From: a bacterium
Lineage (GTDB): Bacteria > Verrucomicrobiota > Verrucomicrobiia > Verrucomicrobiales > Akkermansiaceae
Direction of reading: 5' to 3'
Assembly: GCA_018222765.1 (NCBI GenBank)
Contig: JAAEZT010000001.1
Location: 331,462 to 395,461 of the forward strand
DNA length: 64,000 nt
Part shown: positions 17,263 to 29,091 of the stretch, one piece after another
Position numbering within the stretch: position 1 is the stretch's first letter
Layout: the number at the start of each line of letters is the position of its first letter
Translations under genes and position numbers: made by a program
Notes under the pieces: model-generated
Databases searched by the model: none
What the model was told of the DNA's origin: nothing
Seen by the model: the letters and a program-made list of their open reading frames with translations, nothing else

Positions 17263-19899
17263 CTACGATTCTTCGGCTTCTGAACTTGGCCCGTCATTTT
17301 CGGCACCTCCCTCTTCATCAGAATCTTCCTCATCGTCAGGCATTACTCTCGCAATCGCCTGAAGTTTTTCCCCTTTCGTCAGAGTGACCAATTTCACGCC
17401 CTGGGTATTTCGTCCGCACTCCCGCACATCGGAAACTCGAATCCGAATACTCTGACCTCCATCAGTCATCAGCATCAATTCATCTTCCTCTTCTACCGAG
17501 AGACTACCAATGACCTGCCCCGTCTTTTCGGTGCACTTCATGGTAATCATGCCAAGGCCTCCACGGTTTTTGGCGGAGTAATCGTCGAAGGGAGTGCGCT
17601 TGCCGATACCATTTTCCGATGCCACCAACAGGCGGGCTTCATCATTAACGACGGCCAAGCCAACCACAAAGTCGCCTTCTCGTGGCTTGATGCCCCGAAC
17701 TCCAGCGGAATTTCGGCCCATCACACGAGCTTGTTCCTCGTTGAATCGAGTACTCATTCCACGATGAGTCACCAGCATCACGTCGTCCTTGCCGGAAGTA
17801 ATCCGCACGCCGATCAGCTCGTTGCCCTCATCCAGCTTGATCGCAATCGTTCCGGCTTTCCGGTAATTGCGAAAATCGTTAAGGCTGGTCTTCTTGACCT
17901 TACCTGAACGGGTCGCAAAGAAGACGTTTCCACCATCCTCCCTGAAGGTAATATCCTCACCATCGTCGTTCGTGCAATACTCCAGTCGTAGCACGGCCGC
18001 AATTGATTCATCCGGCTGTAAATCGAGAACGTTCTTAATGCTCCGCCCCTTCGAGGCACGGGATCCTTCGGGCAGGCCAAAAACCCGCTCGACATACACG
18101 CGTCCTGTATTGGTAAAGAACATGAGGTAATCGTGAGCCTGCGCAGTGAAGAGATGTTCGACGAAGTCGTTCTCATCCTCATCTCCGGCAACCCGGGTTT
18201 CCATTCCCCGAACGCCTTTTCCTCCACGCCCCTGAACACGATATTCATTGGCGGCAGTTCGCTTGATATACCCTCGATTGCTCAAGGTTACGATCATGCC
18301 GTCATTGGAGATCAAATCCTCAATAGCGATCTCACCTTCATCGGGAAGAATCGGGCATCGCCGTGGCGTGGCGTATTTTTCTTTGATCTCGAGAAGTTCG
18401 TCCTTGATGATCGTAAGCACCCGCTCTTCGCGAGCAAGAATATCAAGCAGATCTTTGATCTCCGCGATGATTGTGTCGTATTCCCCCTTAATCTTATCCT
18501 GCTCCATCGCAGTAAGCTGGTAGAGACGCAGCTCAAGAATGGCATTCACCTGACGGTCGGTGAAAATATATTTATCACCAACGACACTTGCCTGACCTCG
18601 AATCAAGATTCCTAATATTTCGGCAGCAGGCAACTCGAAGTGGTAGGCCTTCAGTTTCTGCCTGGCTTCGTCGCGATTCTTGGAATCTCGAATCATCTTG
18701 ATGAAGTCATCGAGATGACCCAGCGCGAGGAGGTATGCTTCCAAATTCTCAGCCCTTTCCTCAGCCTTCCGAAGAAGATAGCGCGTGCGTCGAATAATCA
18801 CTTCGCGACGATGCTCAATAAAGGCATCCAGGGCATCGAGCAGCCCCAATTGCTTGGGACGACGCTCGTGAATCGCCAACATGTTGACTCCAAACGAGGT
18901 CTCCATGGCGGTAAGCTTAAAAAGCTGGCTCACCACTACTTGCGGACGAGCGTCACGCTTCAGCGTAATTTCGATGCAGGTATCATCCGCTGAGAGGTCC
19001 CGCATTCCCGAAATATCGAGAAGGACTTTTTCACGAACCAATTCCGCAATACGCACCTGTAATGTCGCCCGGTTCACTCCGTGAGGAACCTGGCGGATGA
19101 TGATTTGGGAAGCGCCGGTCTTGCTCTCGGTGACTTCCATAACCCCGCGCATCTTGATGCTGCCTCGACCCGTTCGGAAATAACTGTCTATCCCTTTGTA
19201 TCCTCGAATCTCACAAGCAGAGGCAAAATCAGGCCCCTTGATGTATTCCTTCATCTCGTCAACCGTGATGTAAGGATTATCAATTCGAGCACAGACGCCA
19301 TCGATCACCTCTCCCATGTTGTGAGAAGGAATATTGGTGGCCATACCAACCGCGATACCGGTTCCTCCGTTCACGAGAAGGTTCGGTATGGCCGCAGGAA
19401 GCACCACCGGCTCGCTGGAATTTTCATCATACGTTGTCTGATGATCGACCGTCTCTTTTTCAAGGTCAGTCATCATCGCCGAGCCCATATGAGTCAAGCG
19501 GGCCTCGGTATATCGCATCGCCGCCGGAGCATCACCCTCAACAGATCCGAAGTTCCCCTGACCATCAACGAGCGTTTCTCGCATCGTCCACGGTTGGGCC
19601 ATATTGACCAAAGTGGGATAAATCGCCCCATCACCATGTGGGTGATACTTACCCATGGTCTCACCCACAATACGGGCGCACTTCAAGTGCGCCTTAGACG
19701 CAGATAAAGAAAGGTCGTGGTGCATCGCGTAGAGCAAACGACGTTGGGACGGCTTCAATCCATCACGGGCATCCGGCAGAGCGCGGGAAACAATGACGGA
19801 CATCGAGTAATCCAAAAAGGATTTCGACATTTCGTCAGCGACATTGATCGATTCAATAAAATCGCGCGGTGCTTCAGGTTCTTGATTGTCGTCGGACAT
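17263..19899 (-). CDS. gyrA: DNA gyrase subunit A
   Basis: 878 residues. GyrA cuts and rejoins DNA in ATP-driven negative supercoiling. The active-site Tyr is residue 130 (AAMRYTEARL). The GyrA-box/C-terminal beta-pinwheel repeats follow (YRVQGRGGKGVRGMETR and similar) and the tail is acidic. In the quinolone-binding segment HPHGDGAIYPTLV, residue 91 (E. coli Ser83) is Gly and residue 95 (E. coli Asp87) is Pro. Both water-metal-bridge residues are therefore absent, which predicts low quinolone sensitivity. It lies 37 nt after gyrB in one operon and ends at a strong terminator. Confidence 0.97.
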   Translation of the reverse strand: MSDDNQEPEAPRDFIESINVADEMSKSFLDYSMSVIVSRALPDARDGLKPSQRRLLYAMHHDLSLSASKAHLKCARIVGETMGKYHPHGDGAIYPTLVNMAQPWTMRETLVDGQGNFGSVEGDAPAAMRYTEARLTHMGSAMMTDLEKETVDHQTTYDENSSEPVVLPAAIPNLLVNGGTGIAVGMATNIPSHNMGEVIDGVCARIDNPYITVDEMKEYIKGPDFASACEIRGYKGIDSYFRTGRGSIKMRGVMEVTESKTGASQIIIRQVPHGVNRATLQVRIAELVREKVLLDISGMRDLSADDTCIEITLKRDARPQVVVSQLFKLTAMETSFGVNMLAIHERRPKQLGLLDALDAFIEHRREVIIRRTRYLLRKAEERAENLEAYLLALGHLDDFIKMIRDSKNRDEARQKLKAYHFELPAAEILGILIRGQASVVGDKYIFTDRQVNAILELRLYQLTAMEQDKIKGEYDTIIAEIKDLLDILAREERVLTIIKDELLEIKEKYATPRRCPILPDEGEIAIEDLISNDGMIVTLSNRGYIKRTAANEYRVQGRGGKGVRGMETRVAGDEDENDFVEHLFTAQAHDYLMFFTNTGRVYVERVFGLPEGSRASKGRSIKNVLDLQPDESIAAVLRLEYCTNDDGEDITFREDGGNVFFATRSGKVKKTSLNDFRNYRKAGTIAIKLDEGNELIGVRITSGKDDVMLVTHRGMSTRFNEEQARVMGRNSAGVRGIKPREGDFVVGLAVVNDEARLLVASENGIGKRTPFDDYSAKNRGGLGMITMKCTEKTGQVIGSLSVEEEDELMLMTDGGQSIRIRVSDVRECGRNTQGVKLVTLTKGEKLQAIARVMPDDEEDSDEEGGAENDGPSSEAEES

Positions 19900-19936
19900 G
19901 AAAAATTATTGGAAGGAAGTTTACACGGTGCGGGTG

Positions 19937-22534
<2,598 letters not shown>

Positions 22535-22657
22535 TTACCGCAAGATTGTTTCGCGATATTTAAACATTTTTTTCGCCCTTCGTCGCCCTGAGGATAAACC
22601 ACGAAGATATCTCACTCAAATCAGGCTCAATTCAATAAAATCGCTACCCAATTTGAC

Positions 22658-23713
22658 CTAATATCCCAGCAACCCAGCCTGCCACTGTAGCAAGATTTCC
22701 TTTGGCTGAACTCTCTCGCCCACGATCTGCTCCAGCACCGGGCGAGAGGCAATTACCGAGGGATCAATTTTAAGTTTTTCAGCGATCCCATTCCTCTTCG
22801 ACATCAACCTCTTCAGCTTCTCCTCGAAAGCGTCATCCTTTTGATGTCGCTCCCTCTTTACCCTCAGAGGCCATTGCTCTTCAGGCACACCTTGAGCCAA
22901 CTCAATCGCTTGCAGCAGTCGCCTCCGTCGGTCGGGGCGCATCTTGGGAGATAAATCAATCTCGCCTTCATTCGATAGAACATCGGACCAAGCGATCAAT
23001 TGCTTGTTCGTGGCGACCATGAAACTGGGACGATTCCAAGAAGCGGCCTCCCCATCCCGCCATTCCCATAAACTCTTCAAAAACACCATCCCTCGGGGGC
23101 GAAGTTTCCCGGAGCCATTAATTCGCCAGGACTCCTTCTCCTCACCCTCCCTGGCAAGAACGCGATCCCGCGAGGCATGGCAGGACTCAACGAACCATTC
23201 GTAGCGCCCCAACTCATTCAGTTTCTCTTCTACCCTGGACGCCAAGGGCAAGAGATACCGGACATCATTCCGGGCATACTCCAACATCGTCTCACTGAGT
23301 GGCCGCTTACCCCAATCGGCTTTTTGCGAACTTTTGGAAAGCTCGACTCCAAAAAACTGTTCCACGAGACTGGCATACCCAAACCGCTCATATCCCAGCA
23401 ACTGGGCTGCGATTTGGGTATCATAGAGGACAGGGGGGACCATTCCCCACTCTCGAATCATCAAGGACATATCGTAATCTGCACCATGCATCCAGATCCG
23501 GGCTGTTTTCAGCCACTCAACCAAGGGGCTAACACTTTCCCCGTTCAGTGGATCAACCAGATCAACACTCTCTCCGTAACAAACCTGCACCAAGCAAATC
23601 CTCTCGGCATACCGATATAAACTATCAGCTTCCAAATCGAGCCCCACCACGCCGTCTCCATCCGGAAGAGAGCCCATCATCGATTGAACCAAAGTGTATT
23701 GATCTTCAGACAT
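22658..23713 (-). CDS. rnd: Ribonuclease D-like 3'-5' exoribonuclease
   Basis: 351 residues from the ATG at 23713. The DEDDy exonuclease motifs are present: GLDLEADSL (Asp and Glu), MHGADYDMSL (Asp) and YARNDVRYLL (Tyr and Asp). An HRDC domain follows at about residues 205-290 (SLWEWRDGEAASWNRPSFMV). RNase D trims 3' ends of tRNA precursors. A start further upstream at 23737 would read through a terminator hairpin and is rejected. Only one HRDC domain is evident where E. coli has two. Confidence 0.9.
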   Translation of the reverse strand: MSEDQYTLVQSMMGSLPDGDGVVGLDLEADSLYRYAERICLVQVCYGESVDLVDPLNGESVSPLVEWLKTARIWMHGADYDMSLMIREWGMVPPVLYDTQIAAQLLGYERFGYASLVEQFFGVELSKSSQKADWGKRPLSETMLEYARNDVRYLLPLASRVEEKLNELGRYEWFVESCHASRDRVLAREGEEKESWRINGSGKLRPRGMVFLKSLWEWRDGEAASWNRPSFMVATNKQLIAWSDVLSNEGEIDLSPKMRPDRRRRLLQAIELAQGVPEEQWPLRVKRERHQKDDAFEEKLKRLMSKRNGIAEKLKIDPSVIASRPVLEQIVGERVQPKEILLQWQAGLLGY

Positions 23714-23715
23714 TA

Positions 23716-23749
23716 TAAAAAAAGGAGCAGGGACCAATCCCTACTCCTT
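23716..23749 (-). terminator. Rho-independent terminator of the subtilase gene
   Basis: On the minus strand AAGGAGTAGGGA, a TTGG loop and TCCCTGCTCCTT form a 12-bp stem (one G-U pair) running into a T-run just before the rnd start codon. It lies about 54 nt after the protease stop codon. Confidence 0.9.
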
Positions 23750-23802
23750 GGAATTCTATTAGACCTGAGTGAAGATCAAGCCAACAATCGATTAAATCTC
23801 AA

Positions 23803-26800
23803 TTACGACCGAGGTTTGGCGATCACACGATAATACAAGTGATTAACTGCCGCCGAAGGCTCAACCGCAATCCGGTAGAACTCCATGTTCCCTTCCCTGC
23901 GGTCCATCACAGCATTGTCAGCGTCTTCCCAGCTCTCCAGATCTGGAGAATGCTGCGCCGTAATAGTCACATCACCCAATTCAAGGTTAACCCCAAACTC
24001 CAAGAATGAACCTGATCCGTCTTTGACAAACTTGGGAAGGTTAGACGGAACATCTCTGACATTCGGGTCACCACCAAAGACCATTTCCTCGTGGGTGGTG
24101 TAGCCATCTCCGTCATAATCCTTATCCATGTCTGAAGGATTCAATCCAAATCGGGCAGCCATGGAAGCCGCAGTTCCAGTAGGAGTGAATATGACATCAT
24201 CGAGAAGTGCAAAGTCTTGCCCGCCATCGACAGTGAAGTCCTTACGGTATCTGAATTCAATGTAGTGCAAACCCTCGGGAAGGTCATAGCTAACTGAACC
24301 TTCCGGGGAACCCAGGGCAACAGTGCCTGAAAGCGTGCGCCGTGGAGCGCCATCCACCAAAAATTCGAAGACGTCATTCACTTCAGAACTAACTGCAACC
24401 CGGAAATCAATTGTCCCCGGACCTTCGAGCCATGCCGACATGGAGACCGTCTGGCCATTTCCAACTGAGGATGTCCTGATCAATTCCGCCGGACCCGTTG
24501 AACCATCGGTGGGCTGACTACCCAGAGGGAACGCAAAGGGGAGCCACATGGTCTTACCCCCGAATTCAACATCGAAGTTCAAATTCCCTGCACGTCGGAC
24601 ATCGTCCACGAATGATTTGGTATCAACGAACTGAACCTGGTCCAGATACGCAGCGTCTTGGCCACCAGAAAAGGCATTATCTTTTCGATAAGTCCACCGA
24701 GGGTTATTTGAACTTGCCGGCATTGGAACCGCAACGGCGCCCCGCGGGAAAAACGAAGAACCAAACGGACGTTCACCATCGATGAAGGCTGCCCAACTTT
24801 GCGGGATATTCCCTCCAAAATTAAACCATAAACGATCATTCGGACTGACAGGCAGACCCGTCGTAAGGTCGATGTTCGAATCACTAAAGGACTGGGAGGA
24901 CACGGCCCAGTTGAAGATGACCACGCCCTCCGGAATGCCATTAAATCCAAACACAGAATCCTGACCATCACCCAATCCAATACCGCTTCGAACGGCGTCC
25001 TGCTGATCCAAAGTCACCCCTGTCTCCAAACTCCACGGGATGTCACCACCCGCAAAAGTGGGAAGATCCACCTCAACAGCTCCTCCAAGAGCACCTGCAA
25101 TGGGGCGGACAACAACCGTTATGTTAACAATCGACTGCCCGGTCGGTCCCGTCAGAGTAATTGGGAAGGAGAAAATTCCCGCATCCTGCGGGACTCCTGT
25201 GATTGAGCGTTCTGCCTCGTTATATACCAGAGCAGACGGTAACGCCCCAACAGTGACGCTTGTCGCATTAATCGTCTCGATAGCGTAATCGACCGATTCC
25301 CCCAAATCAGCCAAAATTGTCCGTCCTCCAATCAGAACGGGGCCGGGAGTGACCGGAGCGCTGGCATCCTGCACCCCGTGCACCGTCAAGGTCGCGTCAT
25401 TATATGTGGCTTCAATCCCGTTGACATATTTGTCAGCAATATTCAGCGTCCATTCGCCTGCACTACCCTCCCCCCAATTACGGGTAGTCATGAAGACATA
25501 GTTCACAATACTTTGCTCGTCGTCGTTGTTCTCTTGAGATGGAGAAAGAACACTCCGCGTTCCGCTCGGAGAGACCAGAACCACTTCCAAATCTCCCTTT
25601 CGGTCGGTAAAGACTCTTAACCGCAACTCAACATGCTCAACCTTCATGTTAGGATCACCGGACAAATCGAAAACCCGCTGAATACTCTCCCCTTCAGGAA
25701 TATCCTGCTGCCCTGTGAACGAAAGAGTGCTCACTGGAGCATCTCTAGGTGGAAGGTTGTTAATCCGTGCTGCGGCAGCTTGGACTGCGGCCTCCGCATT
25801 CACGAGACCCGCTCCATACTTGTGATGAAAGTTCAAGCCGCCTGCGTTGGTATACCACTCCGTACTGTCCGCATCATTTTTTGTGGCGGTTCGAATCAAA
25901 ATATCCTGAACATCCCGCCAACCCAAATTGGGATTGGCCTCCAGCATCAGCGCAACAACACCACTCACAAGAGAGGCTGAGGCCGAAGTCCCGGTATACG
26001 AATCAAAGTGAGTTGGAATTCTGACAATGTTTCCATCGACATCAAACCCCACTTCATAGGTTGTAGTAAGAATTGACTGGGTTCCCCCACCACTTGGCGC
26101 ACTCACAACCAGATTTGCACCTGGCTCCGAGTAGGGAGCCGAGGCCCCGGTGTTGGTGACTGCTCCCACCGCAATTGTGAATTGCGAGGATGTTAGGCTA
26201 CTGAAGTTGGAATTATCCTCGATTTCGGCATCGTTACCTGCCGAGAACACATAGATCGCTCCCGCACCTCCACGCCCCTCGGTAACACCCCTTTCAAGGG
26301 CATCCAGAACAACATCAGATTCCTGAACCAATACAGCCTCCAACTCACCAGGACCCCAACTATTATTGTAAACATCGATCTGATCCAGTCCCGAAATTAG
26401 GGCTGAAGCAGTTTGCACATCGTCAGTGAGTTGACCTTCGCCAACCAAGCGAATCGAGGCAAAATTAGCACCAGGGGCCGCACCAGCCATCCCGAATGCA
26501 TCCTGGAAAGCCGCACAAGCCAAGCCCGCTACCGCGGTTCCATGGGTATCGTTAAAACTCGCCCCAAGAGTTGCGCCTCCCGCGCCATCATTAAAATTCT
26601 CATGCGGTCCTGACGCATTTGGATCCAGATCCGGGGACCCGGCAACGACCCCATCGCCAACGAGAACTCCATCATCCACGATCCCAATAACAATTCCGGC
26701 ACCTGTTACCTGATCCCAAGCGCCTTCAACGTTAATATCAACATCGGCGATTCCACCATTCGTCCCTTCATTCTTAAGATACCACTGATAACTATCTTCG

Positions 26801-27396
26801 ACCAACAGATCATTTGGATCGAAAGGAATTCCTCCTTCTTCAAAGAATGGATCGTTTGGAATCAAGTGCTTCTTACGCAGACTGGCCAACAAGGGCTCTA
26901 CTCGCTCTACACCGTGATCGTTGGCAACGATATCCAGTTGCTTGAGGACTTTTCCGGAGCTTTCCTCTTCGCAAACAAGAAATTTTGATCCTGGCGCGAC
27001 AGGCTCCATTTTGTAAATCCCACATCGCTCTCTGACCTCATCAAGACTTGCACCTGGTTTTAATTCAACCAAGTAACGCTTGCGCAGGATGCGACGGGCA
27101 CTCTCATCCCCCTCTTTTCCCGGGGGATAAAATACCATATAATTCTCAGCGTCGGCATCCGAGGCCAAAGCAATAGCGCCCTGGACAGTGACGACAGACG
27201 TTCTCTGTGTTACATGGGCCCCTTCTGACGTCAGCTGGCACATTTCATAGGTGCACAACTTGTATTCGCGAAGTTGGTCACTTTGCGCAAACTGATAAAC
27301 CCCCTGTTGGATGGGGCTGGCGACAGCAGTCGGTTCAGCGCACACCACACCGGTGCAGGTGAGGAGCGCCAAGAGGGTCATTGAGGACTTTTTCAT
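23803..27396 (-). CDS. Secreted subtilisin-like serine protease with P domain and C-terminal modules
   Basis: 1197 residues from the ATG at 27396, which opens a signal peptide (MKKSSMTLLALLTCTGVVCA). A propeptide is followed by an S8 domain with the full triad: Asp in GIVIGIVDDGV, His in NDTHGTAVAGLAC, Ser in SYTGTSASASLVSGV. After it come a proprotein-convertase P domain (EHVELRLRVFTDRKGDLEVV), an Ig-like putative domain (YAIETINATSVTV), two beta-rich repeats, a calcium-type DKDYDGDGYTTHEEM repeat and a C-terminal QHSPDLESWEDAD module shared with other exported proteins here. It should degrade proteins outside the cell or at the surface. It is followed by a terminator. Confidence 0.93.
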   Translation of the reverse strand: MKKSSMTLLALLTCTGVVCAEPTAVASPIQQGVYQFAQSDQLREYKLCTYEMCQLTSEGAHVTQRTSVVTVQGAIALASDADAENYMVFYPPGKEGDESARRILRKRYLVELKPGASLDEVRERCGIYKMEPVAPGSKFLVCEEESSGKVLKQLDIVANDHGVERVEPLLASLRKKHLIPNDPFFEEGGIPFDPNDLLVEDSYQWYLKNEGTNGGIADVDINVEGAWDQVTGAGIVIGIVDDGVLVGDGVVAGSPDLDPNASGPHENFNDGAGGATLGASFNDTHGTAVAGLACAAFQDAFGMAGAAPGANFASIRLVGEGQLTDDVQTASALISGLDQIDVYNNSWGPGELEAVLVQESDVVLDALERGVTEGRGGAGAIYVFSAGNDAEIEDNSNFSSLTSSQFTIAVGAVTNTGASAPYSEPGANLVVSAPSGGGTQSILTTTYEVGFDVDGNIVRIPTHFDSYTGTSASASLVSGVVALMLEANPNLGWRDVQDILIRTATKNDADSTEWYTNAGGLNFHHKYGAGLVNAEAAVQAAAARINNLPPRDAPVSTLSFTGQQDIPEGESIQRVFDLSGDPNMKVEHVELRLRVFTDRKGDLEVVLVSPSGTRSVLSPSQENNDDEQSIVNYVFMTTRNWGEGSAGEWTLNIADKYVNGIEATYNDATLTVHGVQDASAPVTPGPVLIGGRTILADLGESVDYAIETINATSVTVGALPSALVYNEAERSITGVPQDAGIFSFPITLTGPTGQSIVNITVVVRPIAGALGGAVEVDLPTFAGGDIPWSLETGVTLDQQDAVRSGIGLGDGQDSVFGFNGIPEGVVIFNWAVSSQSFSDSNIDLTTGLPVSPNDRLWFNFGGNIPQSWAAFIDGERPFGSSFFPRGAVAVPMPASSNNPRWTYRKDNAFSGGQDAAYLDQVQFVDTKSFVDDVRRAGNLNFDVEFGGKTMWLPFAFPLGSQPTDGSTGPAELIRTSSVGNGQTVSMSAWLEGPGTIDFRVAVSSEVNDVFEFLVDGAPRRTLSGTVALGSPEGSVSYDLPEGLHYIEFRYRKDFTVDGGQDFALLDDVIFTPTGTAASMAARFGLNPSDMDKDYDGDGYTTHEEMVFGGDPNVRDVPSNLPKFVKDGSGSFLEFGVNLELGDVTITAQHSPDLESWEDADNAVMDRREGNMEFYRIAVEPSAAVNHLYYRVIAKPRS

Positions 27397-27431
27397 ATCA
27401 AGCGTAGGCGTTAAAGGTGGTAAAATTAAGT

Positions 27432-28934
27432 TTAGTTCGTGGTAATCAACACCCGAGTGATGCAATTAGCCGGGGGGCTGTTTAGATTACTGATGACAGT
27501 GTATTCATCGTCGTTTTCGGTCGCAGTCCAGAGTGGATCACCGGGGGTAATCGTCGTCCAATTCACGAGATCAGATGAATATTGAACACGGTAAGTAAGA
27601 GAATTTCCAATGTTAGGACGCTTTGGAATCGTCAGCACACACTGACCTGTGAATTGATCAATCACCGGGGTGGGAGTGGAAACCGAGGCGGGATCTGCAG
27701 GATCGGTTTGGAGGGCAAATTCCTCCAAGTTGGTCATTCCGTCACCATCAAAATCGCTATCGGCTGCGGTAAACTCATCAGGAGTCCTCGGGGGGAAGTT
27801 GTCCGAAACACGAAAGCCCTCGTATGTGTCGACAGTCCTGAGGTCCCATCGGAAAAAACGCTGCGACCGATCAATAGTAAGAGCCGTGCCCTGAAAATTT
27901 CTTTGAAATTCAACTTCAGCGTAAAGCTGCTCACCCGGGGCGAAGAAATATGGCCCTAGTGTGAGGGTATTGGTCAATGGCGGGACTTCTTGAGGAAAGC
28001 GCTGGCTTTCCGGCACCAAAGGCAGTCCAGTGAATGGATCAATCCCCCTAAAGTACGGGGGAAATACTGTAAAGTCAGTTCCCTGCTCCTTGATGGAGAA
28101 CAAAGTCGTATCAGAGCCCAGGACAGTTTGCCCATTGAATCCCTCCCAAAGGAAGTCGAACGACAAGCGGGGATCAAATTCGACCGCGCCATCGCGCCAA
28201 CGGTCATCCATTGTGACCCTAAATTCATTTCCAACCGGCACAAAACTGAGCCCAGGGTAGGCTTCGAGCATCTCGAGATGGGTATGACTCACAAACACAT
28301 ACTTGTTTTCCGAGGGATCGTTGAAATCAACTCCCTGACGGGGTAATCGAAATTGGTAGACTCCCGGAACAATCTCTTCCACCTGCTGATTGAACTCGCT
28401 GGGAGCATACTCTCGACTGGAAACATAATTTGTAATCTCATAGCGATCTAGTGACTGGGGAGCGTTAATGTAATCGTAAAACAAGACAATACTGTCATCG
28501 CGGAAATTAGTCCCTCCGATGGGACGGGGCAACTTGGAGGGGGGGGCGGCCTCTAGGCTGAACAAATCCGACCGAAAAGGGGCAAAGATCGAGGCGGGAA
28601 AGATGCTACTAATCGACCAAAATGTTCCACCGTCTCTCACTCCGTCAAAATCCAAATCACCGGCATCGATCAACGCAGTTGTTCCCAATGGACAGAGATC
28701 AAACGGGAATGTTGGGGAAGGAGCTCCATTCCCGATACAAGCAACGTAAAACGCCGCCCCATCCAACACCTGGATATTCCACTCCCCACCTTCAAAATCA
28801 AAATCCTCAGGTCCAACTTGCTTATATCTCTTAACATCCGAGAAGCTAAGGAAGGAAACCAATTGCCCTTGGACAACAGAAGCTGAGAGAGAGAATGCCC
28901 CCATCAGGGCCGCGGTGTATTTTGCGAGATTCAT
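27432..28934 (-). CDS. Large exported protein, function unknown, with thrombospondin-3-like repeat
   Basis: 500 residues from the ATG at 28934. An upstream TTG at 28952 adds six residues but is less likely. The signal peptide is MNLAKYTAALMGAFSLSASVVQG. The body has no catalytic motif I recognise. Near the C-terminus is a calcium-type repeat DSDFDGDGMTNLEEFALQ followed by the YRVQYSSDLVNWTTI module. It precedes the subtilase by 35 nt on the same strand, so the two are probably co-expressed. Confidence 0.8.
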   Translation of the reverse strand: MNLAKYTAALMGAFSLSASVVQGQLVSFLSFSDVKRYKQVGPEDFDFEGGEWNIQVLDGAAFYVACIGNGAPSPTFPFDLCPLGTTALIDAGDLDFDGVRDGGTFWSISSIFPASIFAPFRSDLFSLEAAPPSKLPRPIGGTNFRDDSIVLFYDYINAPQSLDRYEITNYVSSREYAPSEFNQQVEEIVPGVYQFRLPRQGVDFNDPSENKYVFVSHTHLEMLEAYPGLSFVPVGNEFRVTMDDRWRDGAVEFDPRLSFDFLWEGFNGQTVLGSDTTLFSIKEQGTDFTVFPPYFRGIDPFTGLPLVPESQRFPQEVPPLTNTLTLGPYFFAPGEQLYAEVEFQRNFQGTALTIDRSQRFFRWDLRTVDTYEGFRVSDNFPPRTPDEFTAADSDFDGDGMTNLEEFALQTDPADPASVSTPTPVIDQFTGQCVLTIPKRPNIGNSLTYRVQYSSDLVNWTTITPGDPLWTATENDDEYTVISNLNSPPANCITRVLITTN

Positions 28935-29091
28935 ATTCGAAGGTGTTTGCAATGCATTTACATGGTAATCGCTTTCAAAGCAATAAAAAACTCACCATCT
29001 CACGATGGAAGCCCAACCAAAATAATTGTGAACGTGTGTTTTAACGGTGAGACAGACTAGCGGGGCGACAATCGAAGCGACAAGCGTAAAA

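Noticed and set aside
23714-23737. N-terminal extension of RNase D (MVPAPFFI)
   Set aside because: These codons lie in the terminator hairpin and its T-run.
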